Translations under genes and position numbers: made by a program | Shown: positions 43,396 through 51,245 of the stretch, one piece after another | Layout: every line of letters starts with the position of its first letter | Numbering within the stretch: position 1 is the first letter of the stretch | Origin: Pseudooceanicola nanhaiensis | Lineage (GTDB): Bacteria > Pseudomonadota > Alphaproteobacteria > Rhodobacterales > Rhodobacteraceae | Length of the DNA stretch: 64,000 nucleotides | Direction of reading: 5' to 3' | Assembly: GCF_020171315.1 (NCBI RefSeq) | Contig: NZ_JAIUZP010000013.1 | Span: forward strand, 62,001-126,000 | The notes under the pieces: generated by a model | Databases searched by the model: none | What the model saw: only the letters and a program-made list of their open reading frames with translations | Told to the model about the DNA's origin: nothing

Positions 43396-44262
43396 GTGGT
43401 CTCTCCCCTGTCCGACGCCCCTTTCACCACGGATCCAGACCCGCTGACGGCGGCCGCGCCGCAGCGCCCGGCCAAGCCGCGGCTGCGGGTCAAGACGCTC
43501 TTCCTCTCGGACCTGCACCTCGGGGCGCGGGCCGCACGGCCCCGGCAGGTGCTGGAGTTCCTGCGCGCCTACGAGGCCGAGACGATCTACCTCGTCGGCG
43601 ATATCCTCGACATCTGGCATGGCGGGCGGGTGCATTGGACCGAGGCCACCGAGGCGGTGATGCAGGACCTGCGCCGCCGGGTGGCCGAGGGCACGCGGAT
43701 CGTCTACCTCGCCGGAAACCACGACGCGGTGCTGCGCTATCCCGGCGCCACGCTGCCCGAGGGCTGGACCCTGCGCGAGGCCATCACCCACCGGGCCGGT
43801 GACGGGCGGCGCTACCTCGTGCTGCATGGCGATCAATGCGACAGCCGCCTGATGCGGTGGCATTTCATGACCCGTCTCGGCAGCCGCGCCGATGCGCTGC
43901 TGCGCGGGATCGATGCCTGGCTGGGCCGATACCTGCCCGCCCGCGCGCCCGGCCGTCCGAGCCGGATCGAACGCGCCATCGGGGCCTTCAACGGGCTCTT
44001 CGTCATGGCGGGCCGTTTCGAGGGGCGCCTCGTGGCGCTTGCCCGGGCCAGCAAGGCGGACGGGGTCATCTGCGGCCATTCCCACAAGCCGATGCTGCGC
44101 GAGATCGACGGCAAGATTTACGCCAACTGCGGCGACTGGATCGATAGTTTCACCGCCCTGACGGAAACTTTCGACGGGGTGCTGCGTTTGGTCGAGTGGG
44201 CCCCGCAGGCATCGACAGCCGGGGCGGCCCTGCCCTTCGGGGCCTTGGCAAAGGACGTATGA
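43396..44262 (+). CDS. plcP: PlcP-like metallophosphoesterase (phospholipid-cleaving)
   Basis: 288 residues of the calcineurin-like fold related to UDP-2,3-diacylglucosamine hydrolase. Metal-binding blocks are LFLSDLHLG, YLVGDILDIWH, LAGNHDAVL, VLHGDQCDS and GVICGHSHKP. The order, the LEFLRAYEAETIYLVGD stretch and the NCGDWIDSFTAL ending match the PlcP phospholipase C of rhizobia and roseobacters. That enzyme cleaves phospholipids to diacylglycerol in phosphate starvation. The start is a GTG at 43396. A glycosyltransferase follows three bases later, which strengthens the reading; lipid A metabolism (LpxH/LpxI-like) is the alternative. Confidence 0.78.
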   Translation: MVSPLSDAPFTTDPDPLTAAAPQRPAKPRLRVKTLFLSDLHLGARAARPRQVLEFLRAYEAETIYLVGDILDIWHGGRVHWTEATEAVMQDLRRRVAEGTRIVYLAGNHDAVLRYPGATLPEGWTLREAITHRAGDGRRYLVLHGDQCDSRLMRWHFMTRLGSRADALLRGIDAWLGRYLPARAPGRPSRIERAIGAFNGLFVMAGRFEGRLVALARASKADGVICGHSHKPMLREIDGKIYANCGDWIDSFTALTETFDGVLRLVEWAPQASTAGAALPFGALAKDV

Positions 44263-44265
44263 GAC

Positions 44266-45381
44266 GTGTTGGACGAACTCCTGCTTGGCGGCATCGCGGC
44301 TGCCTCCCTGACGGCCCATCTGGGCAGCAACGCTCTCGCCATCCTCAGACCCTTCCTCGTGAACCGGCGCGGCAGCGACACGACCTTCCGGCCCCATGTG
44401 ACCCTGATCCGCCCGGTGAAGGGCGTCGATCCCTATGACCGGGTCACGCTGGCCAGCTCCTTCGAGCAGGACTACCCGAGCTATGACATCGTCTTCTGCG
44501 TCGAACACGCGGAAGACCCGGCCTGCGCCCTCGTCCGGGCGCTGATCGCCGCGCATCCGGAGGTGCCCGCGCAGTTGCTGGTGGGCGAGAGCCGGATCAG
44601 CGCGAACCCCAAGCTGAACAATGTCGAGAAGGGTTGCGACGCGGCGCGGGGCGACTGGTTCGTCATGGCGGATGCGAACCTGATGCTGGGGCCCGATTAC
44701 CTTGCCACGCTGGCGGACAGCTGGTGCGAGGGCACCGGCCTCGTCTCGGGCCCGCCGCTTGGCGCGGTGCCCGCGAATTTCTGGGGTGCGGTGGAATGCG
44801 CCTTCCTCAACACCAACCAAGCGCGGTGGCAGCTGGCCGCGGATGTGCTGGGGCTCGGCTTTGCGCAGGGCAAGACGCTGTTCTGGAACCGCCGCATCCT
44901 GAACGCGGGCGGCGGTCTGCCGGCTCTTGGCCATGACACGGCGGAGGACGTCGGCTCCACCAAGCTGGTGCGCGGGCAGGGGCTGCGGGTGCGGCTGCCC
45001 CGGCGGCTCTCGCTCCACCCTGTCGGGCGGCGCACGGCCAAATCCGTCTGGGACCGGCAGCTGCGTTGGAGCATCATCCGGCGCGAGGGCTTTCCGGTGA
45101 TCTTTGCCGCCGAGGCTTTGCAGGGGCCGGTGGCCGGGCTTCTCGCGCTCTTGCTGATGGCGTTGCTCGGCGGGCACGCGGTGCTGCCGTTGATCTACCT
45201 GACGCTCTGGTACGGGGCCGAGATCCTCTTTACCCGGGTCTATGGCCTGCCCTTCGCCCCCCGCGATCTGGCAGCGATGATGCTGCGCGACGGGATGCTG
45301 GCGGCGATCTGGGGGACGAGCCTCTTCCGGCGCGGCTTTGACTGGCGCGGCAATGCGATGGCCGCCGAACCGGCGCGCTGA
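44266..45381 (+). CDS. GT21-like glycosyltransferase (ceramide/diacylglycerol type)
   Basis: 371 residues with an N-terminal membrane helix, a GT-A catalytic domain and C-terminal membrane helices, as in ceramide glucosyltransferases. Motifs are HVTLIRPVKGVDP, ISANPKLNNVEKGCDAARGDWFVMADAN (with the metal-binding acidic motif), GHDTAEDVGSTKLV and DRQLRWSIIRREGF, the last being the D-x-x-R-x-x-R-W-type block of the family. The start is GTG. Coupled to a PlcP-like lipase, it likely glycosylates the released diacylglycerol to make a phosphorus-free lipid, as Agt/Pgt do in related bacteria. Confidence 0.85.
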   Translation: MLDELLLGGIAAASLTAHLGSNALAILRPFLVNRRGSDTTFRPHVTLIRPVKGVDPYDRVTLASSFEQDYPSYDIVFCVEHAEDPACALVRALIAAHPEVPAQLLVGESRISANPKLNNVEKGCDAARGDWFVMADANLMLGPDYLATLADSWCEGTGLVSGPPLGAVPANFWGAVECAFLNTNQARWQLAADVLGLGFAQGKTLFWNRRILNAGGGLPALGHDTAEDVGSTKLVRGQGLRVRLPRRLSLHPVGRRTAKSVWDRQLRWSIIRREGFPVIFAAEALQGPVAGLLALLLMALLGGHAVLPLIYLTLWYGAEILFTRVYGLPFAPRDLAAMMLRDGMLAAIWGTSLFRRGFDWRGNAMAAEPAR

Positions 45382-45382
45382 G

Positions 45383-45955
45383 ATGTTGGGACTGGAAACC
45401 GTCACCCTGCTGATCGGGAAATACGGCCTCGCCCTCGTCGCGCCCGTGGCGGTGATCGAGGGGCCGATCGTCACGGTGATCGCGGCCTGGCTGGCCTCCA
45501 CCGGGCGGTTCGACCTCTGGTCGGTGATCTGCGTCGTGATCCTTGCGGACCTGATCGGGGATTTCATCGCCTATGGCATCGGCCGCTGGGGCCTGACCCG
45601 CCTGCCGGACGGCTGGCTGCGCCGCCTCGGGCTGCGCCGGGCGCGGCTGCGACATCTGAGCGGGCATTTCGCCCATAAGGGCGGGCGCACGCTGATCATC
45701 GGCAAAATCACCCATTCGATGGGCCTTCCGGTGCTCGTCGCGGCCGGCATGGCGCGGATGCGGATCGCGGCCTTCCTGTGGTTCAACCTGCTGGGCACCG
45801 TGCCCAAGAGCCTGTTCTTCGTCGCGCTCGGCTACGGCTTCGGCCATGCCTACACGCGGATCGACGACTGGATCGGGCGGGTCTCGCTGATCCTGCTGGT
45901 GGCGACACTGGTCGCGTTCGGCTGCTGGCTCTTCTACCGGAGGACGCACCGATGA
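45383..45955 (+). CDS. DedA-family membrane protein
   Basis: 190 residues, starting one base after the glycosyltransferase stop. It has the DedA core: APVAVIEGPIVTVIAAWLAS near residues 18-37, the glycine-rich IGDFIAYGIGRWG, and FNLLGTVPKSLFFVALGYGFG. Such proteins are flippase-like and affect lipid transport across the inner membrane. In this operon it could move the new glycolipid or its lipid carrier; that is inference from position. Confidence 0.88.
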   Translation: MLGLETVTLLIGKYGLALVAPVAVIEGPIVTVIAAWLASTGRFDLWSVICVVILADLIGDFIAYGIGRWGLTRLPDGWLRRLGLRRARLRHLSGHFAHKGGRTLIIGKITHSMGLPVLVAAGMARMRIAAFLWFNLLGTVPKSLFFVALGYGFGHAYTRIDDWIGRVSLILLVATLVAFGCWLFYRRTHR

Positions 45956-46650
45956 GCGATCTGCGTTTGAGCTGCATCATCCCCGCCTACAACGAAGCCC
46001 CCCGGATCGCGCGGGTGCTGGAGGTGACGCTGGCCGCCCCCGGAATCGACGAGGTGATCGTCGTCGACGATGGCTCTGCCGACCGGACCGCCGCGATTGC
46101 TGAGAGCTTCGACGACCCGCGTCTGCGGGTGATCCGGCTGACGCGGAACGGCGGCAAGACGCGGGCCGTGGCCGAGGGGCTGACGGTCGCGCGGGGCGCC
46201 TACGTGATGTTCCTCGACAGCGATCTGACCGGGCTGACGCCTGCCCATCTGTCCCAGCTGGCCGCCCCGGTGCTGGAGGGGCGCGCGGGCGCCTCGATCA
46301 GCCTGCGGGGCAATGCGCCCCGGACGTGGCACCTGCTGGGGCTCGACTACATCTCGGGCGAGAGGGTAATGCCACGGGCGCTGCTGCTGGACGAGATCGC
46401 GGCGCTGGACCGGCTGCCACGGTTCGGGCTGGAGGTCTTCATGAACCGGCTGTGGATCGCGGCGGGGCTGGAGATCGCCGTGGTGAACTGGCCCGACGTG
46501 GCCAGCCCCATGAAGCACGAGAAATACGGCCTGATCGTCGGGATCCGGGCCGATGCGGGCATGATGCGGGACATTTTCCGCACCATCGGGCCGATGACCG
46601 TCCTGCGCCAGATCCGGGCGATGCGCGGGCGCCGGGTGCAGACTGGCTGA
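45952..46650 (+). CDS. Family 2 glycosyltransferase
   Basis: 232 residues: SCIIPAYNEAPRIARVLEV at the start, VIVVDDGSADRTAAIAE with the first Asp cluster, and VMFLDSDLTGL carrying the metal-binding DxD-like motif. The acceptor-side region, GLEVFMNRLWIAAGLEIAVVNWPDV, is typical of small GT2 enzymes acting on lipid substrates. It overlaps the DedA gene by four bases and ends the lipid operon. It may add a second sugar to the glycolipid or act on a polyprenyl phosphate; no evidence here decides. Confidence 0.87.
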   Translation: MSDLRLSCIIPAYNEAPRIARVLEVTLAAPGIDEVIVVDDGSADRTAAIAESFDDPRLRVIRLTRNGGKTRAVAEGLTVARGAYVMFLDSDLTGLTPAHLSQLAAPVLEGRAGASISLRGNAPRTWHLLGLDYISGERVMPRALLLDEIAALDRLPRFGLEVFMNRLWIAAGLEIAVVNWPDVASPMKHEKYGLIVGIRADAGMMRDIFRTIGPMTVLRQIRAMRGRRVQTG

Positions 46651-46804
46651 GGCGCGGCGAAACGGCAACGCAAGTCAGGGTTTGCGGCCGGCACGGGATG
46701 GCCTTGCCGGTGGATTGCGCTAAGTCGCCACGCGACCGCCCCTGTCGCGCAGCCTCCCCCTCTGGCGCGGCATGGCCCAGAAATGCCTAACCAGACGTGG
46801 TGAC

Positions 46805-49204
46805 ATGAGAAGAACGAAGAGCTGGATCACCTCCCTGCTGATCCTCCTGACCGTGACGATGGGCCTTGTGGCCCCGTCAGGGTCCCTCGCCCAAGAGGCC
46901 GCCGCCTCGACCGAGACCTCCGAGACACCGACGCCCAGCAACCTCGACCTGCTGTTGCAGGTGATCGAGAATGACGACAGCCGCGCCGCGCTGATCGATG
47001 AGTTGCGCGCCGCGCAGACGGAGAGCGAGACGCCTGCCGACGACAAGATCGTCGAGACGCTGGCCCCCGAGGGGCAGGTCCCGTCCGAGAGCCTGTCCTT
47101 CGGACGCCGGATCGCTCTGATCACGCAGGAGGTGGCCGAGGATACCGCCTCCAACCTGCAGAGCGCGTGGCATCAGATCACCATGGCGCCGCAGGTCTTT
47201 CGCGGGCTGAACGGATCCGAGGCGGGCGTACTGCTGGAGGCGCTGAAGGAGCTGGCGCTTGTCATCGTTGTGACGGTCGCGGTCTTCCTCGTGCTGCGCC
47301 GGATGGGCAAATCGCTCTATGGCCGCATGGGCGCCACGGCGCAGAACAGCGGCATCGTGCGGACCGTCGCGCTCTTCCTTGCCTCGGTGATGATCGACGC
47401 GCTGATCGTCGTCGTCTCCTGGGCCGTCGGCTACCTGATTGCGACCCTGTTCCTGGGGAATTTCGGCCAGATCGCCATTCGCCAGACGCTCTACCTGAAC
47501 GCCTTCCTGCTGGTGGAACTGGCCAAGGTCGCGGTGCGCATGGTGCTCTCGCCCTCGGCGCGCTACCTGCGGCCGATGCCGATCTCGAACGAGGCGGCAA
47601 AGTACCTGACGCGGCGGCTGAACTTCATGGTCGGCCTCGTGGGCTATGGCCAGCTGCTGATCGTGCCGATCATCAATGGCAATGCCTCCTTCGCCGCCGG
47701 GCGTGCGGTCTCGGCGCTGATTGCGCTGATCGTGGTCGCCCTTGCCATCTGGATGGTGCTGCGCAACCGGCGTGACGTGGCCGCCTGGCTTGAGCGCGGG
47801 GGCCAGTCCGAGGCGGACTATGCCGAGGAACAGGAGTTCCACCTCAAGGCCGAGCAGGAAGAGGCCGCGCTGGACTCCGCCGTGGCCGAGCCCACCGAGG
47901 ACGGCGAGGGTGTCGAGACGGTGACCACCATGCGGGAGGAATTCCCCATGGGCACGCCCGAGACGCCCAAGCGCCGCGCCAATGCCTTCGAGTTCCTCGT
48001 GCGGCACTGGCACTGGCCGGTCCTGCTCTACCTCGTCAGCATGCTGGTGGTGGTTCTTGTGCAGCCGGGCGATGCCGCCTTCCGCTCGATGCTGAACTCG
48101 GCGCAGGTGCTTGTCGTGGCCCTGCTGGGCGTGATGCTGTCGGGTGTGCTGACGCGGGTCATGGTGCGGGGCGTGCAACTGCCCGACAACGTGACCGCGC
48201 GGCTGCCCCTGCTGGAGAAACGGCTGAACACCTTCGTACCCAAGGCGCTTTTCGTGCTGCGGTTCGTGATCTTCGTGATGGTCGTGGTCTTTGCCCTGAA
48301 CGCGATCAGCGTGATCGACCTGAAGTCGTGGATGGCCAGCCAGTTCGGCCTGCAGGTGACGAGCAAGGTCTTCTCCGTCGCCGCTGTCCTGCTGGTGTCC
48401 TTCGCGATCTGGGTCGCGCTGACGTCCTGGGTGGATTACCGCCTGAACCCCGAGTTCGGCTCTGTCGCCACCTCGCGGGAACGCACGCTGCTGACCCTGC
48501 TGCGCAACGCGGCGACCATCGCGCTAATCATCATCACGGCGATGTTCGTCCTGTCCGAGATCGGCCTCGACATCGCGCCGCTGCTGGCCTCTGCCGGGGT
48601 GCTGGGTCTGGCCATCGGTTTCGGGGCCCAGAAGATGGTGCAGGACATCATCACCGGTATCTTCATCCAGTTCGAGAACGCGATGAACGTGGGCGACGTG
48701 GTGACCGTGGGCGGGACCACCGGCTCGGTCGAGCGTCTGACGATCCGCTCCGTCAGCCTGCGCGACGTGACCGGCGCCTTCCACGTGATCCCCTTCTCCT
48801 CGGTCGACATGGTGACGAACTACGTGCGCGAGTTCGGTTATTCCGTCTGCGACATGGGCGTGGCCTACCGCGAGAATCTCGCCGAGGTGAAACAGGCCAT
48901 GGTGGATGCCTTCGAACAGCTGCGCGCTGACCCGGATCAGGCCAAGAACATCATGGGCGATCTGGAGTGGTTCGGCCTCAACAGCTTCGGCGACAGCGCC
49001 GTGGTCGTCCGGACCCGGATCAAATGCGTCGCGGGCACCCAGTGGGGTGTGGGCCGCGCCTACAACGGCGTGCTGAAAGAGATCTTCGATGAGCGCAACA
49101 TCGAGATCCCCTTCCCGCACCAGACGATCTATCTGGGCGAGTCGAAGGACGGCAAGACGCAGCCCTTCCTGATCCGGAAGGACAAGGCCGGCGAGACCGC
49201 CTGA
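46805..49204 (+). CDS. Large MscS-family mechanosensitive channel
   Basis: 799 residues. An N-terminal signal sequence (about residues 1-29, SLLILLTVTMGLVAPSGSLAQ) leads to a periplasmic region, several membrane helices, an acidic cytoplasmic linker (residues about 330-385), and a C-terminal MscS module. The last has the pore helix LLASAGVLGLAIGFGAQKMVQDIITGIFI and the beta domain NVGDVVTVGGTTGSVERLTIRSVSLRD. These channels release osmolytes on hypo-osmotic shock. The ATG at 46805 gives the best signal peptide; a start at 46772 adds 11 residues before it. A strong terminator follows. Confidence 0.9.
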   Translation: MRRTKSWITSLLILLTVTMGLVAPSGSLAQEAAASTETSETPTPSNLDLLLQVIENDDSRAALIDELRAAQTESETPADDKIVETLAPEGQVPSESLSFGRRIALITQEVAEDTASNLQSAWHQITMAPQVFRGLNGSEAGVLLEALKELALVIVVTVAVFLVLRRMGKSLYGRMGATAQNSGIVRTVALFLASVMIDALIVVVSWAVGYLIATLFLGNFGQIAIRQTLYLNAFLLVELAKVAVRMVLSPSARYLRPMPISNEAAKYLTRRLNFMVGLVGYGQLLIVPIINGNASFAAGRAVSALIALIVVALAIWMVLRNRRDVAAWLERGGQSEADYAEEQEFHLKAEQEEAALDSAVAEPTEDGEGVETVTTMREEFPMGTPETPKRRANAFEFLVRHWHWPVLLYLVSMLVVVLVQPGDAAFRSMLNSAQVLVVALLGVMLSGVLTRVMVRGVQLPDNVTARLPLLEKRLNTFVPKALFVLRFVIFVMVVVFALNAISVIDLKSWMASQFGLQVTSKVFSVAAVLLVSFAIWVALTSWVDYRLNPEFGSVATSRERTLLTLLRNAATIALIIITAMFVLSEIGLDIAPLLASAGVLGLAIGFGAQKMVQDIITGIFIQFENAMNVGDVVTVGGTTGSVERLTIRSVSLRDVTGAFHVIPFSSVDMVTNYVREFGYSVCDMGVAYRENLAEVKQAMVDAFEQLRADPDQAKNIMGDLEWFGLNSFGDSAVVVRTRIKCVAGTQWGVGRAYNGVLKEIFDERNIEIPFPHQTIYLGESKDGKTQPFLIRKDKAGETA

Positions 49205-49226
49205 GCCCTGCAGGCTGTGACATGAA

Positions 49227-49258
49227 AAAGGCCGGGCCCTGCAAGGGGTCCGGCCTTT
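49227..49258 (+). terminator. Intrinsic terminator after the MscS gene
   Basis: AAAGGCCGGGCCC pairs with GGGTCCGGCCTTT through 13 positions (one G-U) around a six-base loop, followed by CTGTCTCT. It lies between the MscS gene and the convergent TetR gene, and the A/T ends of the stem let it serve both strands. Confidence 0.75.
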
Positions 49259-49298
49259 CTGTCTCTGATCGGGCGCTCAGGCCCGGATCAAGCCCGGC

Positions 49299-49961
49299 TC
49301 ACGCGCGGTACTTGGCAAGGAACATGGCCACCGCCTCGCGCGCAACGTATTCGATTTCCTCCGCCGTTGGCTCATCCTCGCGCCGTCCGAACATGCGCGC
49401 GCGCCAGGTACCGGTGGTGGCGAGTTCGACGAATTGCGCCGCGGCCAGTTCGAAATCCGGCACCACGAGGGTGCCCGCCTCGGTTTCCTCGCGCAGGAAG
49501 CCGTGCAGCCGTCCGAGGAAATGCGCAGCCCCCGCGTCATAGAACCGGCGGCCGAGGTCCGGCATCCGCTCCACCACGCTGATCACGATGCGCTGCGCCC
49601 GGATCACTTCCTCCGAGTTCAGCTGTTCCGACAGGCCCATGGCATAGGCCAGCAGCCGTTCCTCGATGCTGCCTGCCCCGACGAGCCGTTCGAAGATGCC
49701 GTCGAAGAAATCCTGCCGCTTCTCCTCGACAAGGGCGACGAAGAGGTCTTCCTTGTTCTCGAAGTAGACATAGAGCGTGCCCTTCGACACGCCCGCCGCC
49801 TTGCAGATGCTGTTCATCGAGGCGGCGTCAAAGCCCTGTTCCACGAAGACACGCCAAGCGCCCACCAGAATTTGGTGGCGCTTCTCCGGGTCTTCGCCCG
49901 CGGCGTGGCGGCGCTTGAGCGCGCAGGCCTCTGCCTTCTCTGTGTGATCTTGCATGGTCAT
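49299..49961 (-). CDS. TetR-family transcriptional repressor
   Basis: About 220 residues. The helix-turn-helix is FDAASMNSICKAAGVSKGTLYVYFENKEDLF (residues about 45-75), with a C-terminal ligand domain of the common DUF type. Three in-frame ATGs (49970, 49961, 49955) precede the core and none has a good ribosome site; I use the middle one. It is divergent from the efflux pair at 50094, and two perfect palindromes lie in the gap, so it should repress both itself and the pump until an inducer binds. Confidence 0.88.
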   Translation of the reverse strand: MTMQDHTEKAEACALKRRHAAGEDPEKRHQILVGAWRVFVEQGFDAASMNSICKAAGVSKGTLYVYFENKEDLFVALVEEKRQDFFDGIFERLVGAGSIEERLLAYAMGLSEQLNSEEVIRAQRIVISVVERMPDLGRRFYDAGAAHFLGRLHGFLREETEAGTLVVPDFELAAAQFVELATTGTWRARMFGRREDEPTAEEIEYVAREAVAMFLAKYRA

Positions 49962-49974
49962 ATGTGCCATATAA

Positions 49975-49992
49975 TCGAACCGACCGGTTCGA
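49975..49992. promoter_or_regulatory. TetR operator O1
   Basis: TCGAACCG-AC-CGGTTCGA is a perfect inverted repeat of eight-base arms with a two-base centre. It lies 14 bases from the TetR start and directly upstream of the efflux -35. It matches O2 in both arms, with centres 57 bases apart. Confidence 0.75.
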
Positions 49993-49999
49993 TGAAGTC

Positions 50000-50028
50000 T
50001 TGATTTTGCACCGCGACCTTTCTATGTC
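50000..50028 (+). promoter_or_regulatory. Predicted promoter of the efflux operon
   Basis: TTGATT at 50000-50005 and TATGTC at 50023-50028 are separated by 17 bases, acceptable -35 and -10 elements. The pair lies exactly between operators O1 and O2, so a bound repressor would cover both flanks of the promoter. Confidence 0.5.
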
Positions 50029-50031
50029 GTG

Positions 50032-50049
50032 TCGAACCGAGCGGTTCGA
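50032..50049. promoter_or_regulatory. TetR operator O2
   Basis: TCGAACCG-AG-CGGTTCGA, with the same arms as O1. It sits three bases beyond the predicted -10 and thus covers the transcription start of the efflux operon. Confidence 0.75.
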
Positions 50050-50093
50050 TTGGCTGCTCGCACCCCCTGCACGCCGATCCGAAAGCGCCCCCC

Positions 50094-51245
50094 ATGTCCC
50101 GCCAAGACCGTATTGACCCCGCCACCACCCCTGCCTCTTCCGTAAAGGCCGCCCCGCAGGCGCCCGCCGCCCCGGCGGAGACCCCGCCGAAGGGCCGCAA
50201 GAAGCGGGTGCTGGGCGGCGTTGCGCTGATCGCGCTGCTGGTCGGGGGCTGGTACGGCTATGGCTGGTGGACCGAGGGCCGCTTCATGGTGGGCACCGAT
50301 GACGCCTATGTGCAGGCGGACCTCTCGCTCGTCTCCTCCAAGCTGCAGGGCTATGTCGAGGAGATTCCGGTGCAGGCGAACCAGCATGTCGCCAAGGGGG
50401 ACGTTCTGGTGCGGATCGAGGACGGTGACTATCGCATCGCGCTGGAACAGGCACAGGCCAAGCTGCCGACGCTGGAACGGACGCTGGCCCGGATCGACGC
50501 CCAGACCGTTGCCGCCCAAGCCAGCGTGACCCAGGCCGAGGCCGAACTCTCCGCCGCCGAGGCCGCGCTGCGCACCGCGCAGACGGCGCAGGTGCGCGCC
50601 GAGGGGCTGGCTGCGCGCAAGGTGACCTCGCAGGCCGATCTGGATGACGCCAATGAGACGCTGGAGACCGCCAAGGCCAACCGCGCCGCCGCCGTGGCCG
50701 CGATCAAGGGCGCCGAGGCGCAGGTCGAGGTGCTGAAGGCCGAACGCGCCGAGAGCGAGTCGAACCGGCGCGAGCTGCAACTCGACATCGATCAGGCGCA
50801 GCGTGACCTCGATCACACCGTGCTGCGCGCCCCCTTCGACGGCACCGTGGCGAATATCGCGATCGAGGAGGGCGAGCTGGTCAGCGTCGGCGCCCGTCTG
50901 GCCGCCGTCGTCCCGGATCACGGGCTCTACGTCGAGGCGAACTTCAAGGAAACGCAGCTGGCCGGCATCACCCCCGGCGAGACGGCACGGCTGAGCGTCG
51001 ATGCCTTCGACGGGCACGAGATCAAGGGCAAGGTGGTCTCCATCGCCCCCGCCACGGGCTCTGTCTTCTCGCTGTTGCCCGCGGACAATGCCACCGGCAA
51101 CTTCACCAAGATCGTGCAGCGGGTGCCGGTGCGCATCGAACTGCCCGAGGGCACCGAGGGCCTGCGCGCGGGCCTCTCCGTCGAGGTTGAGATCGACCGG
51201 CGCACCGCCCCGCTGGGCACCGCCGTGGCACAGGCGCTGAAATGA
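50094..51245 (+). CDS. HlyD/EmrA-family membrane fusion protein
   Basis: 383 residues. A proline/alanine-rich cytoplasmic tail precedes one membrane helix at about residues 38-57 (VLGGVALIALLVGGWYGYGWW). The periplasmic part has the lipoyl half-motif DDAYVQADLSLVSSKLQGYVEEI, a long alpha-helical hairpin (about residues 115-225) and the second lipoyl half VLRAPFDGTVANIAIEEGELV. It bridges the inner-membrane pump encoded next (ATGA overlap) to an outer-membrane channel not present here. Substrates are probably hydrophobic drugs or acids. Confidence 0.92.
   Translation: MSRQDRIDPATTPASSVKAAPQAPAAPAETPPKGRKKRVLGGVALIALLVGGWYGYGWWTEGRFMVGTDDAYVQADLSLVSSKLQGYVEEIPVQANQHVAKGDVLVRIEDGDYRIALEQAQAKLPTLERTLARIDAQTVAAQASVTQAEAELSAAEAALRTAQTAQVRAEGLAARKVTSQADLDDANETLETAKANRAAAVAAIKGAEAQVEVLKAERAESESNRRELQLDIDQAQRDLDHTVLRAPFDGTVANIAIEEGELVSVGARLAAVVPDHGLYVEANFKETQLAGITPGETARLSVDAFDGHEIKGKVVSIAPATGSVFSLLPADNATGNFTKIVQRVPVRIELPEGTEGLRAGLSVEVEIDRRTAPLGTAVAQALK

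Noticed and set aside
42208-45567. A minus-strand open frame of over 1100 codons across the bestrophin, PlcP-like and glycosyltransferase genes
   Set aside because: It lacks any family motif and crosses several real genes on the other strand.
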